The notes: generated from the sequence alone by a model not told the origin. 61,593 nt of DNA from Fibrobacter sp. (GCA_017550445.1 JAFZOV010000118.1:1-61593), one strand, 5' to 3'. Shown: positions 8,200-17,297, numbered from the stretch's first letter. Made by a program: numbers and translations.

Positions 8200-9927
8200 A
8201 TGAATTTCTCTAAAAACGCATTTTTAGCAGGAGCGGCTTCTGTAGCCGTGTCTTTTTCGTCTGCTTTTGCAGGCCCCCTTGTAAACCAGCTGGGTTTTAC
8301 CCCCGATGCAGAAAAGATTGTCGTTTACCCCGGTAGCGACGCCAACGGCCTGGAGGTTCACGACCTCAACGGAAAGGTTGTCCTGAAATTGAAGGCACCC
8401 ATGGTTTACGACTGGGAATACAGCGGCGAAGAAGTCCAGACCTTCGATATTTCCGCTGTCAAGAAACCCGGCACCTACCGCCTTTTCCGCGGTAAGGAAT
8501 ATGTGGGCACCCCCATCGTAGTGGGCAAGAATGTTTATGATGACCTGGTAAAGGCCAGCCTCAAGTGGTTCTACTACCAACGCGCCAGCATGGCTCTTGA
8601 ACCGCAGTATGCCGGCAAATGGGCTCGCGCCGCAGGCCATAAAGACAATCGCGTTATCGTTTACGGTACCGACAAGGCCACGGGCGGCAAGGGGAACGGC
8701 AAGGTAATCAAGGCCGACCGCGGCTGGTACGATGCAGGTGACTACGGCAAATACATCGTGAACTCCGGCATTACCGTTTGGACTCTGCTGGAAACCTACG
8801 AGAACTTCTCTAAGTACATGGATACGCTCACCTGGAACATTCCGCGCGAATTTCCCAAGTACCCGGAACTCCTCGAAGAAATCCGCTACAATTTGGACTG
8901 GATGCTGACCATGCAGGACAAGGACGGCGGCGTTTACCACAAGGTAACCACGCTTAAGTTCGGTGGAAGTGTTCTGCCCGAAAACGATCGCGACGCCCGT
9001 TACGCCATCATCAAGAATGTGACCGCGACGCTCGACTTTGCAGGCGTCATGGCCCAGGCAAGCGTTGTCTACAAGAACGTGGATAAGGCCTATTCCGACA
9101 AGGTGCTCAAGGCCGCCGAAGAAGCCTACGCTTGGGCCAAGATGCATCCGCAGGAATTCTACAAGCAACCCGCCGATGTACAGACAGGTAACTATATGCA
9201 CGACGGCGAAGATGGCAAGGACGAATTCCGTTTTGCCGCCGCAGAACTTTACCGCGCCACCAAGAAGCAGTATTATCAGGACGACTTGAAGAAGAACCTC
9301 TTCACGCCCGATGGCGCCTGGTGGGGCAACATGAATATGCTCGCCGCCTTCCGCGTGGCTCTGGATTCCGCCGACTTCGACAAGGAACTAGTGGCCGCCG
9401 CCAAGAAGACCGTCTTGACCGAAGCCAACAACCTTCGCACCGTGGGCGACACCAGCGCCTACCGCCTGCCCGCATTCCCGTGGAGCTGGAACTGGGGCAG
9501 CAATAGCGCCATGGCAAACAATGGCATGGTGCTGGTTCATGCCTACTTGCTCACCGGCGACAAGAGCTACCTCGATGGCGCTCAGCAGTGTCTCGACTAC
9601 TTACTCGGCAAGAATCCGCAAGACATGACTTATGTGACCGGTTTCGGTTATAGGAGTCCGCACAATCCGCACCACCGCCCGAGTGAATCGGACATGGTCG
9701 ACGATCCGGTGCCGGGAATGCTCGTGGGCGGCCCGCACCTGGGTAAGCAGGACATTAACCTGGACGGCAAGGAAAACTGGAAGTGCCCGAACTACGCTGC
9801 CGCCGATAAGCCGGCACTCGCCTATATCGACAACCGTTGCAGCTACGCAACCAACGAAGTGGCTATCAACTGGAATGCTCCTCTCGCCTACCTGGCCGCA
9901 GCTCTCGAAGCAATTTACAACAAATAA
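8200..9927 (+). CDS. GH9 endoglucanase/cellodextrinase, secreted
   Basis: This 575-aa secreted glycoside hydrolase of family 9 cleaves beta-1,4-glucan (cellulose or cellodextrins) by inversion. A signal peptide of about 24 residues ends at AFA-GP. An N-terminal Ig-like CelD_N domain follows (about 25-110, starting LVNQLGFTPDAEK). The (alpha/alpha)6 catalytic domain runs to the C-terminus. Catalytic residues are visible: D178 and D181 in GWYDAGDYGKY, the histidine in GFGYRSPHNPHHR near 490, and the acid E553 in YATNEVAINWNAP. No separate CBM or C-terminal sorting domain is present. It is monocistronic, between two terminators. The choice between endo- and exo-action cannot be made from sequence. 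Confidence 0.93.
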   Translation: MNFSKNAFLAGAASVAVSFSSAFAGPLVNQLGFTPDAEKIVVYPGSDANGLEVHDLNGKVVLKLKAPMVYDWEYSGEEVQTFDISAVKKPGTYRLFRGKEYVGTPIVVGKNVYDDLVKASLKWFYYQRASMALEPQYAGKWARAAGHKDNRVIVYGTDKATGGKGNGKVIKADRGWYDAGDYGKYIVNSGITVWTLLETYENFSKYMDTLTWNIPREFPKYPELLEEIRYNLDWMLTMQDKDGGVYHKVTTLKFGGSVLPENDRDARYAIIKNVTATLDFAGVMAQASVVYKNVDKAYSDKVLKAAEEAYAWAKMHPQEFYKQPADVQTGNYMHDGEDGKDEFRFAAAELYRATKKQYYQDDLKKNLFTPDGAWWGNMNMLAAFRVALDSADFDKELVAAAKKTVLTEANNLRTVGDTSAYRLPAFPWSWNWGSNSAMANNGMVLVHAYLLTGDKSYLDGAQQCLDYLLGKNPQDMTYVTGFGYRSPHNPHHRPSESDMVDDPVPGMLVGGPHLGKQDINLDGKENWKCPNYAAADKPALAYIDNRCSYATNEVAINWNAPLAYLAAALEAIYNK

Positions 9928-9945
9928 AACTAGCTTTCAAGCGTA

Positions 9946-9984
9946 ACAAGAAAAGCCCGCACAAACGTGCGGACTTCTCTTGTT
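9946..9984. terminator. Bidirectional terminator between GH9 gene and lipoprotein
   Basis: CCGCAC pairs with GTGCGG around AAAC, and the outer arms ACAAGA and TCTTGT extend the stem. It lies between convergent genes and can serve both. Confidence 0.75.
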
Positions 9985-9997
9985 TCTGGAGGGAATT

Positions 9998-10876
9998 TTA
10001 TTTACAGGTTCCGAACTTACCGACCTTCGTGATGCTGAAGTTGACGGATTCGCCCCAGACACCATCTTGATACACAAATATGACCGTTTCAACTTGTTTG
10101 AGAAGTTTGGCTTGGTCATACGGGTGGCCCCATCCATCTTGATGGAACTCTGACCAGGGAACATTCATGGTCTTGTTGGTTCCTGGAGGAAGTTCGGTAC
10201 GGTAATCGTCGTAGTCCAGCAACTGTTGCACGCTATCCTTCGGATGAATTGCGATTCTCATCGGTTTATCCGCAGAATAGGTGACGCAGATGCCGCCCCA
10301 GTCCGTAATGTCGCCGGATTCTCTGGTACTGTCATCAGCCACGACAAAGCCCACGCCCATATAGGGGTATTCATAGGCTTCGCCCAAAGTGGCAACGCCG
10401 CAGATTCCTCCGCAAGCCTCGATAACAGATTCCCAGCCATCGACATTAGGATCGGCAGGCCATGTATACTCCGAGTTTCCTCCGCTAGAGGTATCTGTAT
10501 AGAAGAACCAGAAACCAGAAACGTTTTCGATACCCGTATTTACATTGGCCACGCCAGAACTACCGCACCACATTGCTCCGCCACAATCCGCAGTCGATAC
10601 CGTTGGAATCGGATCGCTGACAGGCGCACCCGAATCAACAATCGTATCGCCCTCAGCAGCTGCAGGAACCGTCATAGTCGCGGTTGCCTCTGCCAAATTC
10701 GTCAGATACGGATCCGCAGCATCGAGCTGGCTATAGTCCGGAGTCTCGGCAGTCTGAGCATTTTCTTCTTGGGTTGCGGTATTGTTATTGTCGTTACCCG
10801 CCGCTAAATTTTCAAGACAGCCCGTAATACCAAAAGCTATAACAACAGCACAAAGATTGAAGTATGATTTTTTCAT
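9998..10876 (-). CDS. Lipoprotein with a C-terminal beta-sandwich (CBM-like) domain
   Basis: This 292-aa predicted lipoprotein has lipobox FGITGC with lipidated Cys20, then an acidic linker rich in N, T, E and Q to about residue 75. The C-terminal 190 residues are rich in W, G and aromatic residues (GFWFFYTDTSSGGNSEYTW, ITDWGGICVTYSADKPMRIA, then SVNFSITKVGKFGTC). This pattern resembles the jelly-roll carbohydrate-binding domains of the CBM11/CBM30 kind found in many Fibrobacter cell-surface proteins. That assignment is inference. GGAGGG lies 5-6 nt before the ATG. It sits between a GH9 glucanase and a CE1-type esterase, which suits a polysaccharide-binding surface protein. Confidence 0.75.
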   Translation of the reverse strand: MKKSYFNLCAVVIAFGITGCLENLAAGNDNNNTATQEENAQTAETPDYSQLDAADPYLTNLAEATATMTVPAAAEGDTIVDSGAPVSDPIPTVSTADCGGAMWCGSSGVANVNTGIENVSGFWFFYTDTSSGGNSEYTWPADPNVDGWESVIEACGGICGVATLGEAYEYPYMGVGFVVADDSTRESGDITDWGGICVTYSADKPMRIAIHPKDSVQQLLDYDDYRTELPPGTNKTMNVPWSEFHQDGWGHPYDQAKLLKQVETVIFVYQDGVWGESVNFSITKVGKFGTCK

Positions 10877-11107
10877 ATTTCCCTCCGGGTTGATTCTTTA
10901 AAGAAGAAATATACCCCCAAAAAATCGGTTAAGACGATTTTTTCTCAAAAATCATATTCGAAAGCGGAATAGTACGAGTTGTATTATACCGAAATAAAAC
11001 AGGCTCAACACGCTTTTTAAACGTTAATTTTGGGCATTTTGCAAATATCTCACCATTTTAGAATATATTTATCTTACAACAATTGGTGGTTTGGGTAAGG
11101 AGACAAG

Positions 11108-12586
11108 ATGAGAAAAGCTTTCTTCGCCCTCTTCCCTATTTTGCTGGCAACAGCATTTTCTGCGGCATCCGCCTACACGTTAAGCGGAACCGTCAACGAC
11201 GAATCAGGGAAACCCGTTTCGGGGGCTTCCGTCAAACTGCTCAAGAAGGACACCTCGGTCACCACCGATGCCAAAGGCAAGTTTACGATACAAGAAGAGT
11301 CGCAAGGTTTGCTGAACCGTGGCTCTACGCCAGGCTTTATCAGCATTAGTAACGGCGTCCTAGATTTCGCACAAAGTAGCAACACCCCTGTACAAGTACG
11401 CATCTTCGACATGATGGGTAACCAGGTGCTGAACCAATCGTTCTACGGCACAGGCCGCATTGATTTGCGAAAAGGCGTGAAAGCACAGGGAGCGTACTTC
11501 GCGCAAATTCGAACGGAGAGCGTGTTGCGTTCAGTCAAGTTTACTGCCGACGGATCCTACGGAGAAACGTTTACCGCACAGCAAGGTAAAACTCTACTTA
11601 AGGCAACTGAAGTTATCTCGGACACCTTGGAAGTTTCCGCCGAAAGTTTTGAAACGCTGAAGGTGCATCTTGCAAACATCGACACGACGCTCTCGCTGAC
11701 ATTGAAAAAGCCCAAAATTGAACAGACCTATGCTTTCGGCTATGCGATTGGAAACGCCCCGACACCGAGTAAGGGCTGCGGCAAGGAAAATACGCTGAAG
11801 GACAACTTTATGTTCACCAGCGATGGTATCGAGCACGAAATCTACCTCACACTGCCCGAGAATTACGACAAGGATAAGCCCTACCGCCTCGTGTTTGGCA
11901 TGCACTACATGGGCGGCTCCGCCAAGAACGTGGCAACGAGGGAAGCCTATTACGGATTCCGCAACCAGCCGGGCGCCAAGGAGAACACCATCTTCGTCGC
12001 GCCGCACGGATACACGACCGAAACAGATAGGAACGGGAAAGAAACCGAAAATCCGTGGCGTTGCGGCGACGACAAGGACCACGTATTCTTTGACGAGTTC
12101 CTTACCTATCTGAACGAGAATCTCTGCGTCGATACATCGCGCGTATTCTCTATCGGATTCAGTTTCGGCGCCATGTTCAGCAACGCGCTTGCTCAAGATT
12201 TCCAGCATCGCTTACGCGGCGTGGTGGTTTTCGCGACTATGGACATGGTCATCTACATGCCCAAGAACAAGGGACTCCCCATCGCCTGGATGGGGACCGT
12301 CGGAATGGAAGACGACCTCTGTACGCCCAAGCTGGGACGTAGCGCCCGCGACAGGATTTTGAAGAACAACGGAAAGCCCGATGCAGACGGAAACTTCACC
12401 GACGCCAGAGGCGAAGAGGCCGAAGAATACACAGGCGGCAAGCACGTGTGTTACGATTACAAGACGGTCGACCCGCGTTTCCCCGTAAAGTGGTGCACCT
12501 TCGACGGCGAGCATGAATATGCCAATCGCGAAGACGGTAAGGTTTGGACAACCGAAACCGGCTGGGAATTCATCACGCAGTTCTAA
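11108..12586 (+). CDS. Secreted CE1-like esterase with N-terminal Ig-like and sorting-like domains
   Basis: This 492-aa secreted protein has a signal peptide to about residue 22 (SAASA-Y). A carboxypeptidase-regulatory-like domain follows (LSGTVNDESGKPVSGASVKL, about 24-65). Next is a segment at about 98-140 (VRIFDMMGNQVLNQSF and GAYFAQI) that looks like a Por_secretion or T9SS sorting domain. An alpha/beta-hydrolase of the feruloyl or acetylxylan esterase/LpqC type runs from about 210 to the end. The nucleophile is S352 in GFSFGAMFS and the likely catalytic histidine is H469 in GEHEY. Such enzymes remove acyl groups from xylan side chains. AAGGAG is 6 nt before the ATG. It ends convergently with pabBC, overlapping by 4 nt. 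Confidence 0.85.
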   Translation: MRKAFFALFPILLATAFSAASAYTLSGTVNDESGKPVSGASVKLLKKDTSVTTDAKGKFTIQEESQGLLNRGSTPGFISISNGVLDFAQSSNTPVQVRIFDMMGNQVLNQSFYGTGRIDLRKGVKAQGAYFAQIRTESVLRSVKFTADGSYGETFTAQQGKTLLKATEVISDTLEVSAESFETLKVHLANIDTTLSLTLKKPKIEQTYAFGYAIGNAPTPSKGCGKENTLKDNFMFTSDGIEHEIYLTLPENYDKDKPYRLVFGMHYMGGSAKNVATREAYYGFRNQPGAKENTIFVAPHGYTTETDRNGKETENPWRCGDDKDHVFFDEFLTYLNENLCVDTSRVFSIGFSFGAMFSNALAQDFQHRLRGVVVFATMDMVIYMPKNKGLPIAWMGTVGMEDDLCTPKLGRSARDRILKNNGKPDADGNFTDARGEEAEEYTGGKHVCYDYKTVDPRFPVKWCTFDGEHEYANREDGKVWTTETGWEFITQF

Positions 12587-14187
12587 GATTCTTGCTTCAA
12601 TTCAACTTCGACCATTCCACGGACGGAGTTGAAACAGTAGATTTTGTCGGCGGCTTTGAGGTCGCACGGATACAGCACCTTTTCTTGAATTGCTCCCTCG
12701 CGGAGCAATTTTTGTCTGGTGATTCCATTCAAAAGTCCACATGCAACGGGCGGCGTGTAAATGACTCCGTTGATCAGGGCCCCGATATTCGTAAATGTGC
12801 CCTCGGTAATTTCGCCTCTTTCATTGATGCCGATTTCATCGAAAACATCTTTAGGCGCAGGCAGGCGAATACTTGTCTTATGGTATAAGAAGGGGTTAGC
12901 CGAGTTTACCTTGTGTGCAATTCTCACTTTCGGATTTTGCTTGGGGGCAGGAATCGGCCTTGTGGTGACTTCGAAGTGTCCGTCTTTAAAGAGCTCTATT
13001 CGGTTGACGATTTCCGGATCGAAACCGAGTTTTTCTATTTCGCTATTCCACACGAAACCGAGCGCGTTTGCGGAATTCTTGAGGCGTTCGATATGCATCT
13101 CGAAATCGGTGATGCCGGTTTCAATCAGCGAAAAGTCTGTATTTAAGAACTGCGCCTTGGTCAATGTTTCTTCCCATTCGTTTTCGGCAGTGGAATTCCA
13201 AGTGATGGCGCTTCCGGCGTCGTACCTGTAGCTTGATTCGCCTTGTTTCTTTTGCAGGATTCTGATGGGTACAGAAAAGATAACTTCGTCTTCGTGGATG
13301 TAGCCGATGGCGCCGCAGTAAACATCCCTCGTGCAGCACTCTGTATCGGCAATCACCTTCATGGTCGAAATTTTCGGGGCGCCTGTAATAGAGCCGCATG
13401 GGTAAATGGCTTCGATAATATCGTTGAGCGTTGTTCCTTTTTTAAGCTCCGAAGAAATCTCTGAAGTCATCTGGAACAGCGTCTTGTGCCGTTCGATATC
13501 GAAAAGCTTATCGGCACGTACGGTGCCGGGCTTTGAAATCCGGCCGAGATCGTTTCGCAGCAAATCGACAATCATGATGTTTTCAGTACGGTTCTTGAGA
13601 TCGTTGTATAAAAAGCTTTTCAGTTCCTTGTCTTCCTTGGAAGACTTTCCCCGTCTGATGGTGCCCTTCATGGGCTTTGTCAAAATTTTATCGCCTTCCA
13701 AGGTGAAGAACAGTTCCGGCGAAAACGAGAGAATCGTCTCGTACTCGTTCTGCAAAAAGGCATTGTAGGGCGTGGCCTGATTTTGCAAAAGATAATGGTA
13801 CAGGTCTATTTCGCTGGCGTTGGTTTTTAGCGTTGACGGGTAGGTATAATTGACTTCGTAAGTAATGCCGTTCTTGATTTGCTCCCTGATGTAGGCAATC
13901 TGTTTGGCATACTCTTCTTTGGAAATGTTCGGCGTTACAATTGTCCCGATTTTATAGTCGGGAGTTTTTTGTTTGAAGGGTTCAAAGGATTCGAAAGCTT
14001 CGAAATAAACGAGGGGCAAGCCAGCAGCAGCCTTTTTAAGGTCGTACCTCATATAGCCTACAATATACAGCCCTTTATTTCTTAACGTTTCAATTTGATC
14101 GAGCGCATTTTTAACGTCTTCGGGCTCAAAGGCAACAACCGTTTCCACGGAATTGCTAAACACTTTATCAGAGTATATCTGCATCAT
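12583..14187 (-). CDS. pabBC: Aminodeoxychorismate synthase component I fused to aminodeoxychorismate lyase
   Basis: This 534-aa bifunctional enzyme makes p-aminobenzoate for folate. The N-terminal 340 residues form the chorismate-binding domain, with KPMKGTIRRG carrying the lysine typical of PabB rather than TrpE. RTENIMIVDLLRNDLGRI, PCGSITGAPK and DAGSAITWNSTAENEWEE are further family marks. The C-terminal part (about 345-534) is a class IV PLP aminotransferase-like lyase, with the likely PLP lysine in YHKTS and the GEITEGTFTN motif. There is no PabA glutaminase domain, so an external amidotransferase is needed. Codon 1 or 2 may be the start (two ATGs in tandem). The domain order matches known PabB-PabC fusions. 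Confidence 0.88.
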   Translation of the reverse strand: MMQIYSDKVFSNSVETVVAFEPEDVKNALDQIETLRNKGLYIVGYMRYDLKKAAAGLPLVYFEAFESFEPFKQKTPDYKIGTIVTPNISKEEYAKQIAYIREQIKNGITYEVNYTYPSTLKTNASEIDLYHYLLQNQATPYNAFLQNEYETILSFSPELFFTLEGDKILTKPMKGTIRRGKSSKEDKELKSFLYNDLKNRTENIMIVDLLRNDLGRISKPGTVRADKLFDIERHKTLFQMTSEISSELKKGTTLNDIIEAIYPCGSITGAPKISTMKVIADTECCTRDVYCGAIGYIHEDEVIFSVPIRILQKKQGESSYRYDAGSAITWNSTAENEWEETLTKAQFLNTDFSLIETGITDFEMHIERLKNSANALGFVWNSEIEKLGFDPEIVNRIELFKDGHFEVTTRPIPAPKQNPKVRIAHKVNSANPFLYHKTSIRLPAPKDVFDEIGINERGEITEGTFTNIGALINGVIYTPPVACGLLNGITRQKLLREGAIQEKVLYPCDLKAADKIYCFNSVRGMVEVELKQES

Positions 14188-14292
14188 GGCGGGCCAAATC
14201 TAATAAATTCTATTTTCGTTTGCAAAGATGCATTTTTATGTGCTTACTTTCACTGAAAATTGAGCACCTATAGTTTTTCTTTTAAAAAGATG

Positions 14293-14304
14293 TATATTAC
14301 GGAT
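14293..14304 (+). promoter_or_regulatory. -10 box placed for a leaderless DUF4832-gene transcript
   Basis: TATATT at 14293-14298 ends 6 nt before the ATG at 14305, the same geometry as at 8188. It argues that 14305, not the upstream in-frame ATGs, is the true start. Confidence 0.6.
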
Positions 14305-16008
14305 ATGAGTTGTTCTCGTATCCGTTTTTTCAATTTGTGGGGCGCTGCGTTGGTAGCCTTGGTTTTAGCTGTTTTGCAGGCGCCGGTTTTTGCGGCGGGT
14401 CTTGTAAAGCAGAATATTGATACGACCGACGCGATGGGGACTCTGCCTAATTATGACCGCGGCTTTTACACGCCACAAGTTTTGCATTTGAAGCCTTCGG
14501 GAGGCAAGCCCATCGGCAAACCATGGGCAAAGCTTTTACATTTGCGTGCGGAGATTTCAGAATTCAGCAGCAATGCGTGGCTGGGGATTGACACGACGGG
14601 CGGCAAGAACGATACCACCTGGGGCAAGAGCCAGGACCTGACGGAAGACGCCCTGAACGTGTTGCAGGAATCGCTTGACAGCATTCGCGCGAACAGGGGC
14701 TTTGCCATCGTGCGCATCTGTTATGATCCATGGTACAATGGACGCAGCAATGTGACTCCGGATCACGAATGGGTACTGAAACATGTGAAGCAGTTGGCTC
14801 CGGTACTTTCGAAAAACACCGACGTGATTGTGGCGCTTGAAATGGGCATGCACGGTGCATACGGCGAGATGCACAGCGATACAAATATTACTTATGACCA
14901 TGTGGCGGAAGCCGTGAATTTGATGCTGCGCAGCACTCCGCCGGAACTTAAAATTTTGACCCGCACAGGGAATTATTCGGCGAAGGTGCTGGGCTTTGAC
15001 AACTGGGGAGTTGACTTCCACATTGACGGCGATAAGTTTGCCGAAATTGCGAAGGCGAAAGGCGATACGATGTACCGCGTGGGAATGTTCAACGATGGCT
15101 ACTTAGGAACGCAATACGATTATGGCACCTGGGGCGCCGATTGCAAGACATCTATCTGCCGCGAAGAAGGTGTGGCGTGGCTCGAAAAGTACGGCATCAA
15201 CACGCCCTACGGTGGCGAGGCTTTGACAACCGCAAATGGTTATCAGGTGATTAACACGCCGGAGTTCTTGGCATACGAGGGATTCCGCACACATACAAGT
15301 TACTTGAATATCCAGTGGAACAATAATTTGATTGACAGCTGGAAAAAGGCGCACTTCGAAGGCTCGGATTTCGAATACGATGGCTCGAAAGTGGATTCGC
15401 TTACAGGTTTTAAGTATGTGAACGATCACCTGGGTTACCGCTTTGTGCTGCGCGAATCGTGGGTGAGCGATACGGTGGGGGCCGATGGAATTTTAAGGGC
15501 GAAACTCCGTATCCAGAATGTGGGCTTTGGAAACTTGACGCGAAAGATGACTGGCTCGCTCGAAATACGTGAAAAGCGTTCTGAGCCTCAAGACAATGGA
15601 ACCGATTTTTATGTAGTTATGCTTCCGAACGCTATTGAGTTTAGGGATGTGCATAGTCGTAAAATTGAAATTCAGGGAGCTGACACCTTAATGACATTCG
15701 ATGGCAATAATGAAATTTCAATTGAGGCGAAGGTGAAGGGATATTATCGTGAAATGGATGTGTATTTGAGAGTTTGTAACGGCATGCATTTTGATGACTG
15801 TATCTATTTTGCAAACAAGGGGTCTGCTTATGAACTTTATTTGGGATCTTTCATTTACGATGATCAAGTGGAATCCTCTATTCCGCGCACTTTGCGTCCG
15901 CGCAACATTCAAAAACAAAACGCCCCCTTCGTCCAAAGGGTGCGCCACAATGCGATTATCCGCGATGGGGAAAAATCTTATAAGGCGAACGGAGCAGGAA
16001 GTCGCTGA
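14305..16008 (+). CDS. Secreted DUF4874/DUF4832 glycosidase-like protein
   Basis: This predicted secreted protein of 567 aa resembles the DUF4874 plus DUF4832 architecture, a TIM-barrel-like fold followed by a beta-rich domain. The signal peptide is NLWGAALVALVLAVLQAP followed by VFA-AG. The barrel-like part contains RICYDPWYNGRSNVTPDHEW, an EMGMHGAYGEMH segment and VGMFNDGYLG. Acidic residues there could be catalytic, but this is inference. The C-terminal part (about 400-540) is beta-rich (LRIQNVGFGNLTRKMTGSLEI). Upstream in-frame ATGs at 14260 and 14290 exist; 14305 is chosen because it gives a clean signal peptide and sits 6 nt after TATATT. Activity is unknown; the context suggests polysaccharide work. 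Confidence 0.75.
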   Translation: MSCSRIRFFNLWGAALVALVLAVLQAPVFAAGLVKQNIDTTDAMGTLPNYDRGFYTPQVLHLKPSGGKPIGKPWAKLLHLRAEISEFSSNAWLGIDTTGGKNDTTWGKSQDLTEDALNVLQESLDSIRANRGFAIVRICYDPWYNGRSNVTPDHEWVLKHVKQLAPVLSKNTDVIVALEMGMHGAYGEMHSDTNITYDHVAEAVNLMLRSTPPELKILTRTGNYSAKVLGFDNWGVDFHIDGDKFAEIAKAKGDTMYRVGMFNDGYLGTQYDYGTWGADCKTSICREEGVAWLEKYGINTPYGGEALTTANGYQVINTPEFLAYEGFRTHTSYLNIQWNNNLIDSWKKAHFEGSDFEYDGSKVDSLTGFKYVNDHLGYRFVLRESWVSDTVGADGILRAKLRIQNVGFGNLTRKMTGSLEIREKRSEPQDNGTDFYVVMLPNAIEFRDVHSRKIEIQGADTLMTFDGNNEISIEAKVKGYYREMDVYLRVCNGMHFDDCIYFANKGSAYELYLGSFIYDDQVESSIPRTLRPRNIQKQNAPFVQRVRHNAIIRDGEKSYKANGAGSR

Positions 16009-16049
16009 TTGTTATTCTCGTACACTTCGGCAAGCTCAGTGCCCTGCCA

Positions 16050-16077
16050 ACTGTCTACTGTCTACTTCCTACTAACT
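16050..16077. repeat. Heptanucleotide tandem repeat running into the end of rpe
   Basis: Four units ACTGTCT, ACTGTCT, ACTTCCT and ACTAACT follow each other with a strict 7-nt period. The rpe stop codon and its last residues lie within them. Confidence 0.8.
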
Positions 16078-16711
16078 CCACAAATTCCCGGCACACGGCT
16101 TCAGGATCGGGCTTGCCGAAAATGGCGGAGCCTACCACGAAGATGTTTGCACCCGCTTCCTTACAAGCGAGGATGTTGTCGAGCTTTACGCCGCCATCGA
16201 TCTGGATATCGAGTTCCGGCTTCATGGCACGAAGTTCGCGAATCTTGTCGAGGCAATACGGAATCAGGCTCTGGCCGCCAAAACCAGGGTTCACCGACAT
16301 AATCAGCACCATGTCCACGATATCGAGCACATACTTGATGCTTTCGAGCGGAGTCGCCGGGTTGATCGCCACGGCCGGCTTTACGCCGAGTTCTGCAATC
16401 TGATGCAGCAGACGGTCCAGGTGATTCGTGGTCTCGGCATGCACGCTGATGATGCTTGCGCCGGCTTTCGCAAATTCGCCCACATACTTTTCGGGGTTTT
16501 CGATCATCAAGTGACAATCGAGCGGAAGCTTGGTTCCCTTACCCACGCAGGCAGAAATTCCAGGGCCAAAGCTGATGTTTGGGACAAAGTGTCCATCCAT
16601 GATGTCCAGGTGAACGAGGCCCGCGCCACCGTTTTCGATAGCCTTGAGACCGTTACCAAGTTCGAGGAAGTTTGCGTTTAACACGCTAGGAGCGATAATT
16701 TGCTTGAGCAT
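16055..16711 (-). CDS. rpe: Ribulose-phosphate 3-epimerase
   Basis: This 218-aa TIM-barrel enzyme interconverts ribulose 5-phosphate and xylulose 5-phosphate in the pentose phosphate pathway. Family marks are IAPSVLNANF at the start, the metal-site motif HLDIMDGHFVPNISFG near 34-49, DCHLMIENPEKY, VNPGFGGQ near 140-147, and IQIDGGVKLDN with VVGSAIFG for phosphate binding. The minus-strand start has TATATT exactly 6 nt before the ATG, so it is probably leaderless. The last five residues and the stop are encoded by the heptad repeat at 16050-16077. It ends convergently 46 nt from the DUF4832 gene stop. Confidence 0.93.
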   Translation of the reverse strand: MLKQIIAPSVLNANFLELGNGLKAIENGGAGLVHLDIMDGHFVPNISFGPGISACVGKGTKLPLDCHLMIENPEKYVGEFAKAGASIISVHAETTNHLDRLLHQIAELGVKPAVAINPATPLESIKYVLDIVDMVLIMSVNPGFGGQSLIPYCLDKIRELRAMKPELDIQIDGGVKLDNILACKEAGANIFVVGSAIFGKPDPEAVCREFVELVGSRQ

Positions 16712-16723
16712 AGCCCAAATATA
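16712..16723 (-). promoter_or_regulatory. -10 box placed for a leaderless rpe transcript
   Basis: On the minus strand TATATT (16718-16723) is followed by 6 nt and then the rpe ATG. There is no Shine-Dalgarno. Confidence 0.6.
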
Positions 16724-16788
16724 GCAAAACTAGACAGGTTGAAAAAAATTTACTATTTTTGGCACCAAACAAAGCAAGGAGATCAACA

Positions 16789-17259
16789 ATGTCTAAAGGA
16801 ACTAAAACTGTAGTGAGCAAGTACGCTGCCAAGAAGGTTGCTGCTAAGGCCGCTCCGAAGGCCGCAAAGCCGGCTGCCGAAAAGAAGGCTGCACCCAAGG
16901 CCACCAAGAAAGCCGCTGTAAAGCCGGCTGCTGAAAAGAAGACCGCTGCCAAGGCCGCAGCACCGAAGGCTGAAAAGGCTGTCGCCAAAAAGGCTCCGGC
17001 AAGCGCTGCAAAGAAAGCCGCTCCGAAGGCCGCCAAGAAGGTGACCGTATTGTTCGAAGCCAACTGCCCGCTGGCCACCACCGTGTCCGTTGCAGGCTCC
17101 TTCAATAACTGGGCTGTCGACAAGGACATGCTCAAGAAGGACAAGAAGACTGGCCTCTGGACCGGCAAGATCACTCTTGACGCTGGCGACTACGAATACA
17201 AGTTCGTATGCGACGGTCAATACTGGGACGAAGGCGACAACAAGGTCAAGCACGTCTAA
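16789..17259 (+). CDS. Histone H1-like tail fused to a CBM48/AMPK-type glycogen-binding domain
   Basis: This 156-aa protein has two very different halves. Residues 1-85 are almost only K, A and P in PKAAKKAA-type repeats, like bacterial histone H1-like proteins that bind DNA or RNA. Residues 86-156 (VTVLFEANCPLATTVSVAGS, then FNNW and later YEYKFVCDGQYW) match the CBM48/AMPK glycogen-binding fold: the FNNW and YKFVCDG tryptophan/lysine sites are present. No signal peptide is seen, so it is probably cytoplasmic and could tether glycogen or another glucan to nucleic acid. That role is inference. AAGGAG is 7 nt before this ATG; an upstream in-frame TTG at 16759 is less likely. A terminator follows. 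Confidence 0.85.
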   Translation: MSKGTKTVVSKYAAKKVAAKAAPKAAKPAAEKKAAPKATKKAAVKPAAEKKTAAKAAAPKAEKAVAKKAPASAAKKAAPKAAKKVTVLFEANCPLATTVSVAGSFNNWAVDKDMLKKDKKTGLWTGKITLDAGDYEYKFVCDGQYWDEGDNKVKHV

Positions 17260-17297
17260 TTCGTACAGATAGGCTCTACGAGCCCCAAAATATTAAA

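Noticed and set aside
14260..14304. Upstream start for the DUF4832 protein
   Set aside because: The extra residues lengthen the region before the signal peptide and the -10 box lies inside it; the ATG at 14305 fits better.
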